This document shows positions 17,551 through 27,400 of a stretch of 64,000 nt of DNA, in pieces. Both the position numbers and the translations under genes were made by a program. The stretch lies in contig NZ_FUZA01000002.1 of assembly GCF_900167945.1 (NCBI RefSeq), forward strand, positions 1,240,001 through 1,304,000, written 5' to 3'. This DNA comes from Dyadobacter psychrophilus. Its GTDB lineage: Bacteria > Bacteroidota > Bacteroidia > Cytophagales > Spirosomataceae. Every line of letters begins with the position of its first letter. Within the stretch, counting starts at the first letter, position 1. Under the pieces are notes generated by a model that was not told where the DNA came from, did not search any database, and worked only from the letters and a program-made list of their open reading frames with translations.

Positions 17551-18324
17551 TTATAGTTTTTGACAGAAATATACAATCTCTTCGCCGGGTAAGGCATACT
17601 TTTGGACTTCTGCTTTGGATAGCTCATCCATCACAAAACGGTCCTCAGTCACAGTAAAACCGCCTTTTTCCAATTCACGACCGTAATTACGTCCAAACAA
17701 CCTCAAATGGTCGTTTTGCAAAAAGTACTTTTCTCTTTCTTTTGGATCAGTAATCGTGGCATCTTCGTAAGTCACTTCGTACTTCATATCCTGCGGAGAT
17801 TGGATCAATGCCCAACCTCCTGGTTTCAGTACGCGGTGAAGCTCGCTCATCGCCAGAATGTAATCGTCGACGTGCTCCATCACGTGATTGCAAAAGGCCA
17901 CATCGAATGTATTTTCAGGGAATGGAATAGAATGAATGTCCATTTTCACCTTCGCCAGTGGTGATTCAATGTCGGCCGTAATGTAATCCAGATTTTTCAT
18001 TTGCTCGAAGCGATCAATGAAGCAATATTCCGGCGCTACGTGCAGCACTTTAAGATTCGCAGTGAAGAAATTAGTTTTTCTTTTAAGATAGAGACCCATT
18101 AATCTGTGCCGTTCCAATGACAGGCAACTTGGGCAAAGCGCGTTTTCCCGACTGGAAGTATTGCGGCCGTATGGAAGGAATTTCCTGTAACGGCTTTCAC
18201 AAACAGGACATTCGACCTTGTTGCCGATATAAAAAATGCTGAGAAAACGGGCAACCCAGTGACCGACCAACTGGAGATAGGGCCGGGGAATATATCTTAA
18301 TACTAAACTAATGATGGATTTCAT
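17551..18324 (-). CDS. Class I SAM-dependent methyltransferase with N-terminal zinc ribbon
   Basis: 257 residues. An N-terminal four-cysteine site (C39-x2-C42 and C64-x2-C67, around ECPVCESRYRKF and LCPSCLSLERHR) precedes a Rossmann methyltransferase domain. Motif I is the variant KVLHVAPEY; motif II includes DIHSIPFPENTFDVAFCNHVMEHV; LHRVLKPGGWALIQSP is motif III. This Cys-rich type is often found near polysaccharide genes, in keeping with the adjacent glycosyltransferase, but the substrate is unknown. It is divergent from the small membrane protein at 18383. Confidence 0.88.
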   Translation of the reverse strand: MKSIISLVLRYIPRPYLQLVGHWVARFLSIFYIGNKVECPVCESRYRKFLPYGRNTSSRENALCPSCLSLERHRLMGLYLKRKTNFFTANLKVLHVAPEYCFIDRFEQMKNLDYITADIESPLAKVKMDIHSIPFPENTFDVAFCNHVMEHVDDYILAMSELHRVLKPGGWALIQSPQDMKYEVTYEDATITDPKEREKYFLQNDHLRLFGRNYGRELEKGGFTVTEDRFVMDELSKAEVQKYALPGEEIVYFCQKL

Positions 18325-18382
18325 TAAATCAATTAACTAAAAATTAATAATTTTAGGATCATAACAAGGAAAAAAGTAATAA

Positions 18383-18757
18383 ATGATTCCATCGATCGAT
18401 CCGAAACCACCTGGCAAAAGGCTAATTAAACGAATGTCAACGCGTACCAAATGGATGATATTAGCTCCATGCGGCCTGTTGATTTTCAGTTTTGGCCTTA
18501 CCGTCCTGAGCGAGGCAGCACACCAGCGCCGGACAGGAGTTCCTACGCAGGTTTGGGTTGTATTAGGATTATATAGTCTTGCGCTGATCAACGGTGGCCT
18601 GGTCATGTTTGGCGAAGCCCTCCGTTTCCGTATTTTACTCGATGTCCGCAGGGAAACCCGGCGCAGCATGCGTCAGCTGGTTCGTAAGATCAACATCAAG
18701 GCTGCGAGTAAGCACAAACCCGGTAAAAAAACAAAAAGCCCTACCAAAACAGATTGA
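18383..18757 (+). CDS. Small two-helix membrane protein, unknown function
   Basis: 124 residues with two hydrophobic segments (about 24-43 and 57-78) between basic ends. The C-terminal tail is highly basic (KINIKAASKHKPGKKTKSPTK) and would face the cytoplasm. I do not recognise a family. Codon use and initiation look like a real gene. Its neighbours are a divergent methyltransferase and a convergent small basic protein. Confidence 0.6.
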   Translation: MIPSIDPKPPGKRLIKRMSTRTKWMILAPCGLLIFSFGLTVLSEAAHQRRTGVPTQVWVVLGLYSLALINGGLVMFGEALRFRILLDVRRETRRSMRQLVRKINIKAASKHKPGKKTKSPTKTD

Positions 18758-18794
18758 CAGGGACTAGTTGAATTCCTTTTCGTAGATGCTAAAA

Positions 18795-18947
18795 TTATTT
18801 TTTATTAGCTTCAAACTGAGCCTTTATTGCTTCAACATCAACGTTGCGTACTTCTGGCTTGCGTAAAAGATCTTTGATTTTCGCTGTGCGGTTATTAGCT
18901 ACTGCTTTGTTTCTGCGACTCTTACGTTTTAATTCCGTAACTCCCAT
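18795..18947 (-). CDS. 50-residue very basic protein
   Basis: An ATG at 18947 opens 50 codons ending TAA at 18795. The protein begins MGVTELKRKSRRNKAVANNR and continues to KDLLRKPEVRNVDVEAIKAQFEANKK. About fourteen residues are Lys or Arg. The N-terminal half looks nucleic-acid binding; the C-terminal part looks helical. The flanking DNA is AT-rich while the frame has normal coding composition. I believe such short proteins are conserved in Cytophagales but cannot name a family. A ribosome- or nucleoid-associated role is only a guess from charge. Confidence 0.65.
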   Translation of the reverse strand: MGVTELKRKSRRNKAVANNRTAKIKDLLRKPEVRNVDVEAIKAQFEANKK

Positions 18948-19107
18948 TGTAAAATATTGTTTTGTGAAAGAGCCGCAAAATTAATCATTTTCGCGTAAAT
19001 AATGCAGACAATAGTCACAAATATTGCCTAACCTGCCCTAACTTTACGGTTAAATTGGCTCACGGGCCAAATTAATTACAAATACTGACACCAATTGACG
19101 TTCGATA

Positions 19108-19129
19108 GCCGGCAACTTCGCTTGCCGGC
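19108..19129. other. Hairpin upstream of hisS
   Basis: GCCGGCAA (19108-19115) and TTGCCGGC (19122-19129) form an 8-bp stem with the loop CTTCGC, about 40-50 bp before the hisS start. There is no U-run. It could be a leader element of hisS or a small dispersed palindrome. Confidence 0.4.
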
Positions 19130-19177
19130 ATATCACTTTCAAGTTGCGTTGAGCAGTGCTTTTACCGAATGAATTCA

Positions 19178-20548
19178 ATGAGTAAACCATCCCTTGCCCG
19201 CGGAACCCGAGACTTCGGTCCCGAACAAATGGCAAAACGTACTTTTATTTTTGACACCATCCGCCGCTCTTTCCAACGATACGGATTTTTGCCCCTGGAA
19301 ACACCAGCCTTTGAAAATCTATCGGTGTTAATGGGTAAATACGGTGACGAAGGCGACCAGCTTTTGTTTAAGTTGCTGAACTCAGGCGATTTCAGCGGAA
19401 AACTTACCGATTCCGACTGGCAGGAGGGTTACAAGCCACTAACTTCGAAAATTTCAGAAAAAGGACTTCGCTATGACCTGACGGTTCCATTTGCACGCTA
19501 TGTGGTAATGAACCGGGGAACATTGGTAATGCCTTTCAAAAGATATCAGATCCAGCCCGTTTGGCGTGCAGACCGCCCTCAAAAAGGCCGTTACCGCGAA
19601 TTTTATCAATGTGACGCCGATGTTGTCGGAACCGATTCACTGCTTTGTGAAGCCGAAATTGTTTTGCTTTTGCATGAAATCCTGCCCGCATTAGGGATCA
19701 ATGATTTTACGGTGAAGATCAACAATCGCAAGATCCTGACAGGCATTGCGGACATGATTGGTGCGCATGGTATGGAAGGCCCGCTTTGTGTTGCGATTGA
19801 TAAATTGGATAAAATAGGAAAAGATAAAGTCGTTGAGGAACTGATCGAACGCGGCTTTTCCAATGAAAGCGTTACCCAGCTCGATCCGGTTTTAACGCTT
19901 TCCGAAGGTGCTGAGCCTTTTACAACATTAAAGAACTGGTTGGCAAGCTCCGAAATCGCAATGAAAGGCATTCAGGAACTGGAAGAGGTTTGGGATCTGG
20001 TAAAATTGCTTGGGCTTGAAAATCCCAAAATCCAGCTTGATGTGACTTTGGCGCGTGGCCTTTCGTATTATACAGGGGCTATTTTTGAAGTGAAGGCGAA
20101 CAATGTCCAGATCGGCAGCATTTCTGGTGGCGGCCGTTACGATAACCTGACCGGCACTTTCGGCGTTCCGGGCATTTCAGGCGTAGGAGTCTCGCTGGGA
20201 GTTGACCGGATTTATGATGTAATGGAAGAGCTTAATCTCTTTCCCGAAAACCAAAAGACGGCAACTAAGGTTATGATTTCAAACTTTGACCAGCAAGCAT
20301 TCCGTTTTGGATTGTCTGTGTTGCCAAAATTGAGAGAAGCTGGCATTAATGCGGAAATCTATCCGGATTCTGTGAAGCTCAAAAAGCAGCTGGATTATGC
20401 CGACCGGAAGAACATTCCATTTGTAATCCTTATTGGATCCGATGAAATGGAGACCGGACAACTTACTTTGAAAAATATGAAGACAGGCGAGCAGCAGAAA
20501 TTAAATGCTGACGACATCACCGCGTTACTCGCCGAAAACAATGACTGA
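19178..20548 (+). CDS. hisS: Histidine-tRNA ligase
   Basis: About 456 residues from ATG 19178 (MSKPSLARGTRDFGP); the ATG at 19169 adds three residues and cannot be excluded. Class II synthetase motifs: motif 1 in PAFENLSVLMGKYGDEG, motif 2 in RPQKGRYREFYQCDADVVG, the histidine-specific ARGLSYYTG, and motif 3 in GVSLGVDRI. The C-terminal anticodon-binding domain follows from about residue 365. It charges tRNA-His. hisG begins 47 bp downstream, so synthetase and biosynthesis genes are probably coexpressed. Confidence 0.96.
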   Translation: MSKPSLARGTRDFGPEQMAKRTFIFDTIRRSFQRYGFLPLETPAFENLSVLMGKYGDEGDQLLFKLLNSGDFSGKLTDSDWQEGYKPLTSKISEKGLRYDLTVPFARYVVMNRGTLVMPFKRYQIQPVWRADRPQKGRYREFYQCDADVVGTDSLLCEAEIVLLLHEILPALGINDFTVKINNRKILTGIADMIGAHGMEGPLCVAIDKLDKIGKDKVVEELIERGFSNESVTQLDPVLTLSEGAEPFTTLKNWLASSEIAMKGIQELEEVWDLVKLLGLENPKIQLDVTLARGLSYYTGAIFEVKANNVQIGSISGGGRYDNLTGTFGVPGISGVGVSLGVDRIYDVMEELNLFPENQKTATKVMISNFDQQAFRFGLSVLPKLREAGINAEIYPDSVKLKKQLDYADRKNIPFVILIGSDEMETGQLTLKNMKTGEQQKLNADDITALLAENND

Positions 20549-20595
20549 ACTTAAATTTCTGAACCAAAACTTGCTAAGCAGACGCCCACAACACA

Positions 20596-21459
20596 ATGAA
20601 TGACAACATATTAAGAATTGCAATACAAAAGTCCGGAAGATTGAGTGAAGACTCTTTGAAACTGATCAAGGAGTGTGGGATAAGGTTTGATAATGGTGCC
20701 GGGAAATTAAAAACGGACGCCACGAATTTTCCAGCACAAATTCTTTTCCTCCGGGATGACGATATTCCCGGATATGTTGAAGACGGCGTCGCTCATCTGG
20801 GCATCGTGGGTGAAAACGTTTCCGAGGAGTCGAACCGCGATGTGGATACGGTCCATAAGCTGGGTTTTTCCAAGTGCAGATTATCGATAGGTGTGCTGAG
20901 AGAGCATGATTATAACAATGTTACAGATCTGGAAGGAAAGAGCATTGCGACGACCTATCCGCGTTTGTTGGAAAAATATCTTAGTTCTAACAATGTTAAG
21001 GCACAAATTCACGAGATCAGCGGGTCTGTGGAGATTGCGCCGAGCATTGGCCTTGCAGATGCAGTTTGTGACATTGTAAGCTCTGGGAGCACGCTTTTGA
21101 GCAATGGTCTGAAAGAAGTGGAAACGATTTTCAGATCTGAGGCCGTGATGATAGCCAGTAAGCACCTTTCCGATGTTCAAAAGGACCTGCTGGATCAGTT
21201 GCTTTTCCGCATCAAGTCGGTTCAGGTTGCCAAGAATAACAAATACATTTTGCTCAACTGCCCAACCAGCGCAGTGGAAAGCATTACCAAATTCCTTCCC
21301 GGAATGCGCGCCCCAACCATTCTGCCATTAGCGACAGAAGGCTGGTGTTCATTGCATTCTGTAATCAACGAAAATGAGTTTTGGGAAAACATCGAGAAAA
21401 TCAGACAGGCTGGTGCAGAGGGAATTCTGGTTATTCCAATTGAAAAAATGATCTTGTAA
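20596..21459 (+). CDS. hisG: ATP phosphoribosyltransferase, long form
   Basis: 287 residues: the long HisG form with catalytic domain (1 to about 210) and C-terminal regulatory ACT-like domain (about 213-285, from KYILLNCPTS to ILVIPIEKM). Opening LRIAIQKSGRLSEDSLKL is typical, and IVSSGSTLLSNGLKEVE contains the phosphoribosyl-binding loop. It catalyses the first step of histidine synthesis, joining ATP and PRPP, and is usually inhibited by histidine through the C-terminal domain. Long form means no HisZ partner is needed. hisD starts four bases after its stop. Confidence 0.96.
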   Translation: MNDNILRIAIQKSGRLSEDSLKLIKECGIRFDNGAGKLKTDATNFPAQILFLRDDDIPGYVEDGVAHLGIVGENVSEESNRDVDTVHKLGFSKCRLSIGVLREHDYNNVTDLEGKSIATTYPRLLEKYLSSNNVKAQIHEISGSVEIAPSIGLADAVCDIVSSGSTLLSNGLKEVETIFRSEAVMIASKHLSDVQKDLLDQLLFRIKSVQVAKNNKYILLNCPTSAVESITKFLPGMRAPTILPLATEGWCSLHSVINENEFWENIEKIRQAGAEGILVIPIEKMIL

Positions 21460-21463
21460 TTGT

Positions 21464-22732
21464 ATGAATATTATTCCATTTCCTGGAAGAGACCAATGGC
21501 CTGCATTATTGGCCCGCCCCGTTCAGGAAGCACAGGATATTGAAGCGAAAGTAAATCCTATCCTCGAAAAGGTGCGGAATGAAGGTGATAAAGGCATTAA
21601 GGAGCTGGCGTTGAAATTTGACAAAACGGTTCTTGAAAACATTGCATTCACCGAAGCAGAGCTGGCTGGCGCAGCTGACCAGCTTGATGAAAAGCTTAAA
21701 CAGGCGATAGGGCAGGCTTATCAGAACATTTATAAGTTTCACGAAGCCCAGCTTCAACCTGCCGAAAAGATAGAAACCATGCCCGGCGTCACCTGCTGGC
21801 GGAAGAGTGTTGGTATTGAAAAAGTGGGCATTTACATTCCCGGCGGCTCCGCACCATTGTTCAGCACCGTGCTAATGTTGGGAATCCCTGCAAAAATCGC
21901 GGGTTGCAAAGAGGTTGTATTATGCACTCCATCGGATCACCCGGCGATTCTGTATGCTGCCCAGCTGGTCGGCGTAACCAGAGCATTCCGGATAGGAGGC
22001 GCGCAGGCTATAGCCGCCATGGCCTACGGAACGGAAAGTGTGCCGAAAGTCTATAAGATATTTGGCCCTGGAAACCAATATGTTACCACCGCTAAAATGT
22101 TGATCAGCAAAGAAGGCATCGCCATTGATATGCCTGCGGGGCCTTCGGAAGTTGCCGTTTATGCGGATGACACTGCAATTCCAGCATTTGTGGCTGCCGA
22201 CCTTTTATCACAAGCCGAGCATGGCCCGGATAGCCAGGTGCTGCTTGTTTCGACGAGTAAAAAACTGCTGTCATCAGTTAACCTGACATTATCCTCGCAA
22301 ATGGACAAATTGCCGAGACGCGATCTGGCTGCGCAATCCATTGCCAACAGCAAAGCCATTCTGCTCGAAACAGAGGAAGAGGCCATTGATCTGCTGAATC
22401 AATATGCAGCGGAACATTTGATTTTAAGTGTTGAAAATGCAGAGGAGGTTTCAGAGAAAATAGTGAATGCAGGTTCGATCTTTCTTGGCAATTACACACC
22501 CGAATCATGCGGCGATTATGCGTCCGGAACCAATCATACATTGCCTACAAACGGATATGCAAGGGCATATAGCGGTGTTTCTGTGGATAGTTTTGTAAAA
22601 AAGATCACTGTTCAGAGCATTACAAAGGAGGGAATTGGCAACATTGGCCCGGTGGTAGAAGCCATGGCAGAGGCCGAGTCGCTGGACGCCCACAAAAGAG
22701 CCGTTAGCATCCGGCTAAAAAGTCTTTTGTAA
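21464..22732 (+). CDS. hisD: Histidinol dehydrogenase
   Basis: 422 residues, full length. Signature GGAQAIAAMAYGTESVPKVYKI(FGPGN) with the cofactor loop, PAGPSEV, and the zinc-site region LLSQAEHGPDSQV. It oxidises histidinol to histidine in two NAD-dependent steps, the last of the pathway. It lies between hisG (4-bp gap) and hisC (13-bp gap) in one operon. Confidence 0.97.
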   Translation: MNIIPFPGRDQWPALLARPVQEAQDIEAKVNPILEKVRNEGDKGIKELALKFDKTVLENIAFTEAELAGAADQLDEKLKQAIGQAYQNIYKFHEAQLQPAEKIETMPGVTCWRKSVGIEKVGIYIPGGSAPLFSTVLMLGIPAKIAGCKEVVLCTPSDHPAILYAAQLVGVTRAFRIGGAQAIAAMAYGTESVPKVYKIFGPGNQYVTTAKMLISKEGIAIDMPAGPSEVAVYADDTAIPAFVAADLLSQAEHGPDSQVLLVSTSKKLLSSVNLTLSSQMDKLPRRDLAAQSIANSKAILLETEEEAIDLLNQYAAEHLILSVENAEEVSEKIVNAGSIFLGNYTPESCGDYASGTNHTLPTNGYARAYSGVSVDSFVKKITVQSITKEGIGNIGPVVEAMAEAESLDAHKRAVSIRLKSLL

Positions 22733-22745
22733 AAGAATTTGAATT

Positions 22746-23834
22746 ATGAATATTTGCAGCATGAAAAATACATTTGATCTTAATAAAATCCTTCGTCCGC
22801 ACATACTTTCACTCGCACCGTATTCTTCCGCGAGGGATGAATATACGGGGCATTCGGGCATATTCCTGGATGCGAACGAAAATCCTTACGGATCTGTAAC
22901 GGAAGAGAATTATAACCGTTACCCGGATCCATATCAGGCTGAGATCAAGCATAAGCTGTCGCCAATCAAGAACATTGGCATCGACCGCATTTTCCTTGGA
23001 AACGGCAGCGACGAACCGATAGATCTGCTCACAAGAGCAACTTGTACGCCCGGTCAGGATCACGTCATGATTTTGCCGCCGACCTATGGAATGTATGAAG
23101 TAAGCGCCTCCATCCACGATGTGATCATTGATAAGGTTTCTTTAACGGCTGATTACCAGATCGATGTTGAGGCCGTGCTTCATGCGATCACGCCGAAAAC
23201 AAAGATTATCTGGATCTGTTCTCCTAATAATCCGACGGGCAATGTGATGCAATCCGAAGCGATCCGCACAATTCTGGAAAGCTTTGATGGCCTGGTGGTT
23301 GTGGACGAAGCTTACATTGATTTCACAGACACGCCTTCCTGGATTCAGCATCTGGACCAATATCCCAATCTGGTGGTGCTGCAGACATTTTCCAAAGCAT
23401 GGGGACTGGCAGGGATCCGTGTGGGAATGTGCTTTGCAAGTCCCGAGCTGATCCGTATCCTTAACAAGATCAAACCGCCCTATAACATTAGCCTGCCAGC
23501 TCAGAGAGCATTGTTGGAAGGTTTGGGGGGAATTGATAAGAAAGATAAAATGATCGCAGAAATTCTTAAAGAAAGGACTTTTTTGTGTAACATGTTAACG
23601 GATTTATCGTTGGTGATTAAAGTGCATGCAACGGATGCTAATTTTCTCTTGGTACAATTTGATGAAGCAAAGGCCATCATGGATTACCTGATCCACGAAG
23701 AGATCATCGTAAGAGATCGTTCGCGCGTTCACCTTTGCGACGGATGTTTGAGAATTACGGTAGGAACCCGTGAAGAAAATGAAGCTTTAATTGAGTCATT
23801 AAAAAAATATCAGCAGAAAAGTGTAGCAGCCTAG
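22746..23834 (+). CDS. hisC: Histidinol-phosphate aminotransferase
   Basis: 362 residues, or 357 if started at the second ATG (22761, MKNTFDLNKILRPHIL). Class I/II aminotransferase fold: LDANENPYG near the N-terminus, FLGNGSDEPIDLLTR, WICSPNNPTGN, VVDEAYIDF, and the PLP lysine in LQTFSKAWGLAGIRVG. It makes histidinol phosphate from imidazole acetol phosphate. A terminator overlaps the 3' end, so the operon stops here; hisB, which often follows in this phylum, is absent from the window. Confidence 0.96.
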   Translation: MNICSMKNTFDLNKILRPHILSLAPYSSARDEYTGHSGIFLDANENPYGSVTEENYNRYPDPYQAEIKHKLSPIKNIGIDRIFLGNGSDEPIDLLTRATCTPGQDHVMILPPTYGMYEVSASIHDVIIDKVSLTADYQIDVEAVLHAITPKTKIIWICSPNNPTGNVMQSEAIRTILESFDGLVVVDEAYIDFTDTPSWIQHLDQYPNLVVLQTFSKAWGLAGIRVGMCFASPELIRILNKIKPPYNISLPAQRALLEGLGGIDKKDKMIAEILKERTFLCNMLTDLSLVIKVHATDANFLLVQFDEAKAIMDYLIHEEIIVRDRSRVHLCDGCLRITVGTREENEALIESLKKYQQKSVAA

Positions 23835-23845
23835 CACACTTTTTT
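23817..23845 (+). terminator. Terminator overlapping the hisC stop
   Basis: AAAAGTGT (23817-23824) pairs with ACACTTTT (23836-23843), loop of 11 nt that includes the TAG, followed by more T. It would end the hisS-hisG-hisD-hisC transcript. Confidence 0.75.
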
Positions 23846-23886
23846 ACAAAGCACCGAATAAAAAATTTCCCCGATAAAAACTCATT

Positions 23887-24408
23887 ATGAAGAAATTAGC
23901 CTTAACGTTTGCCTTTATCCTCAGCTTTGGTTTTGCACATGCCCAATACGACAACTGGGCGGTTGGTTTCAAATTGGGAGAGCCGACAGGGATCAATATC
24001 CGCAAGTATTTCAATAACATTCACGCACTGGACGTCACCGTGGGGACTTATGGCGGGATTTTGTCCAACGACCGGAAATACAGAGGAGATGAGGGAATTT
24101 ACAAAAATGCCGGCGTGTCATTGCAAGTACATTACTTATGGCATACACCGCTTTTCAACTCCGAAGCCGTACACGTTTACTACGGATTGGGCGGACAAGT
24201 GAACAGCCGCAGATCTTACCCAAAACGTCTGAATGGAAACTATGAGAAGGACATTTCGCTTGGTGGATCCGTTTTAGGTGGAATTGAATATTACATTCCG
24301 GACAACCGTATTTCGGTTTTTCTGGAAGGCGGGACCTATGTTGAATTGCTGCCAAGACCGTTTTATCTAAGCCCAAACATTTCAGGAGGCATCCGCTTCA
24401 ACCTGTAA
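23887..24408 (+). CDS. Small exported beta-barrel-like protein
   Basis: 173 residues. Signal peptide 1-20 (MKKLALTFAFILSFGFAHAQ). The mature part has alternating aromatic/glycine strands and ends ISGGIRFNL, a barrel-like C-terminal strand. Motifs such as AVGFKLGEPTGINIRKYF and LGGIEYYIPDNRISVFLEGG occur in short Bacteroidota outer-membrane proteins of unknown role. It is separated from the helicase gene by one base, implying cotranscription, although the two have no obvious joint function. Confidence 0.72.
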   Translation: MKKLALTFAFILSFGFAHAQYDNWAVGFKLGEPTGINIRKYFNNIHALDVTVGTYGGILSNDRKYRGDEGIYKNAGVSLQVHYLWHTPLFNSEAVHVYYGLGGQVNSRRSYPKRLNGNYEKDISLGGSVLGGIEYYIPDNRISVFLEGGTYVELLPRPFYLSPNISGGIRFNL

Positions 24409-24409
24409 G

Positions 24410-27400
24410 GTGTTTAAAGTTTATAGTTCATCGGCAGGGTCGGGTAAGACTTATACGCTCACAAAAGAGTATCTCAAACTCGCCCTGCACTCGAATTCAG
24501 ACACTTATTTCCGGCATGTCCTGGCTGTAACATTCACCAATGCAGCAGCCAATGAAATGAAAGACCGCATCCTGCTTATGCTGCGGATCTTTTCCGATTC
24601 TTTCAACTCCGGTGCTGTTCCCCATCCCATGCTGCGTGATGTGGTGACAGAAATGTACCCGGATACGATCCAAGACAGTACACTTTTCGAAGGCGCCTGC
24701 CAGCTCATTGCGGGACGGGCCCAACTCGTTTTCAGGCAGATCCTGCACCGTTATTCCGACTTTTCGGTGATGACCATCGATAAGTTTACGCAACGGCTCA
24801 TCAGCAGTTTTACAGACGAGCTCGGCATTCCGTTCATTTTCGAAACGCAGCTGGACAGCGATCTGCTGGACGACGCTGTGGATCGCCTGCTCGCACGAAT
24901 AGGGCAGGATGGCGAAGAAGTGCTTACAGAAATAGTTGAGAAATATTATCGTGAAAATGCCGAGGAGGGGAAAAGCTGGGGAACGTTGCCCATGCAGATC
25001 CGTGGAACCGCAGGCACATTGCTGAGTGAGCAAAGTTACATGCAAATGAAGCGTGTGGAAGATCTCAGGATGCAGGACTGGATCGCGATCCGCAATCAAA
25101 TGCGCGCTTTTGTCCGCGAACGGGAGGCGCACATTGCGAAATTATCCAAAAATGCTTTTGAGCTCATACAATCCACTTTTCTAACCGAAAAAGATTTTCA
25201 CCAAAGCGGGAGAGGGATTTACGGTTACTTCCGTGACCGCGCCGAAGTAAAAAAGCTGTGGGCCGAACCCAATTCTTACGTTTATAAAACCATCGGAGAA
25301 GGTGTTTGGTATGGCGCCAAAACCCCTGTTTTAATTAAGGACGAAATTGAGAAGGTCAGGACAGATCTGGAAAACTATTTTCATCAGATCGAGAATATCA
25401 GGACTTCTGAATCGCAGAAAATTACACTGTATAACCAGTTGGACAGGCACATTTATAACTTGTCGTTGCTGGGCGAGATCAGGAAGGAATTTGACGCGCT
25501 TTTGAAGCAAAATAACCAGGTCCACATTTCAGATTTTAACAGGAAAATCGTTGAAATCGTGGCGCGGGAGCCTGTTCCGTTTATCTTTGAAAGACTGGGA
25601 GAACGGTATAATCACATTCTGGTTGATGAGTTTCAGGACACATCCAAGCTGCAATTCGCCAACCTGCTTCCACTAATTGAGAATTCGTTGTCAGGCGGAT
25701 TCTTCAATCTGATCGTTGGGGATGCCAAGCAATCCATCTACCGGTTCCGGGGTGGCGATATGGACCTCATTCTGCATCTTGCTACAAGCCAGGTGATGGC
25801 GCTGGCCACTGTCCTGGGCAACAGTTCGTATAATGCAGAGCGGTTACTGAGCCTGGATAATTATCTCGATGTAAACCATCTGAAAGTAAATCGCAGGAGC
25901 CGTCGCGAGATCACTGACTTTAATAATAAATTTTTTGCATTCATTGCCGAAACAGCTGGTGCTGACAATGTGCTCATTAAGGAAGTTTACGATCAAAATT
26001 TTCAGCAGGAAATCCCGGAAACAGTTCCCGCTGGAGGACATGTCGAGATCGAGTTTCTTGAAATGCAGGACGATAATGAGGATACAGACGATGAAAGCTC
26101 ATCGGATAGCATTGTAAGGCGTTCGCTGGAACTCGTGACCGAGCTGAGGGCAGCAGGATACGACTGGCGCGATATAGCCATTCTGTGCCGGAAAAAGAAA
26201 GAAGCGACTGCCTTGGCGAGCACATTAAAAGAGGCTGGGCTTCCGCTGATTTCGGACGATGCGCTTTCACTCGGCTATTCCCGTTCTGTCCATTTCATCA
26301 TTTCGTTCATGAAAGTGCTGCTCAGCGCAGACCATCGTCTGGCGCGCTACGAGGCAGCTTATCTTTTTCATCATGTTATCCGGAGAGAAAATCCCGCAGC
26401 GAGCGAGTACGAGCAAATCCGCATTCTGTGCGAAGAAAGCGGTTTGGACACATTTTTGGAATATTTCAAAAAATGGAACATCAATCTGAGCTCGTTCCGC
26501 ATGCGACAACTGTCGGTTTTCGAGCTTAGCGAGCAGCTAATGCAACGTTTTGGGTTATTTCAAAACCATTTTGAAAATGAATATTTGTTTCGTTTTCTGG
26601 ATGTGGTGCTGGATTTTGGCAACAGAAAAAGCAATCACCTGGGTGACTTCCTGACTTACTGGGAGTCGGCCAGGCACAAACTTTCCATTACAATCCCCGA
26701 CGAAACCGACGCGATCCGCATTACCACCATTCATAAATCCAAGGGCCTCGAATATCCCGTCGTGATCGTGCCTTATGCGCATTGGAAAGTGACGCCCAAT
26801 GCCAAGCTCGACCGCCTCTGGCTCGATCTGGATGAATTGGATTATGAAGAGCTTACCCTGGCAGATCAGCCGGATTATGCGCCGAAAAAGCTGCGCAGTT
26901 CAATGGTTTCTGTGGTTAAAGACCTCGAAAACACGGCAATAGCAACGCAGTATACGGACGAGCGAACGCGGACATTGGTCGAAAATCTTAATTTGCTTTA
27001 TGTGGCTTTCACGCGGCCGGTGCAGCGCTTGTACATTTTGGCAAAAAGGGAGCGGCGCTGGGAATCAGGGCAGCAGGTGAGCAACTGGCTCCAAAATTTT
27101 CTTGCGCAAGAGGATTTCGTGCCGGCCTGGAATGAAAGTGAGTCAAAATACATTATTTCCAATGGCCATAGTGCGCCTATGCATGCGCACAGAAAATCGG
27201 ACGCCCAGCCATTTGTATTAAATCACATTCTCAGCAACGACCGTACAGAATCATTGCGCCTCCGGAGAATGGCCGACCGGATCTTCGACGTAGAAACATT
27301 CGAGCCTAAGCATGACCGGTTACAAAAAATCCGTTATCTGCTTACCCGCCTTAAAACCATTTCTGACCTGCCACTCGCGCTGGATCGGTTGGTAGGGGAA

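Noticed and set aside
24497..25132. 211-residue ORF on the minus strand
   Set aside because: Antisense to helicase motifs of the AddA-like gene; composition is Cys/His-rich in the way mirror frames usually are.
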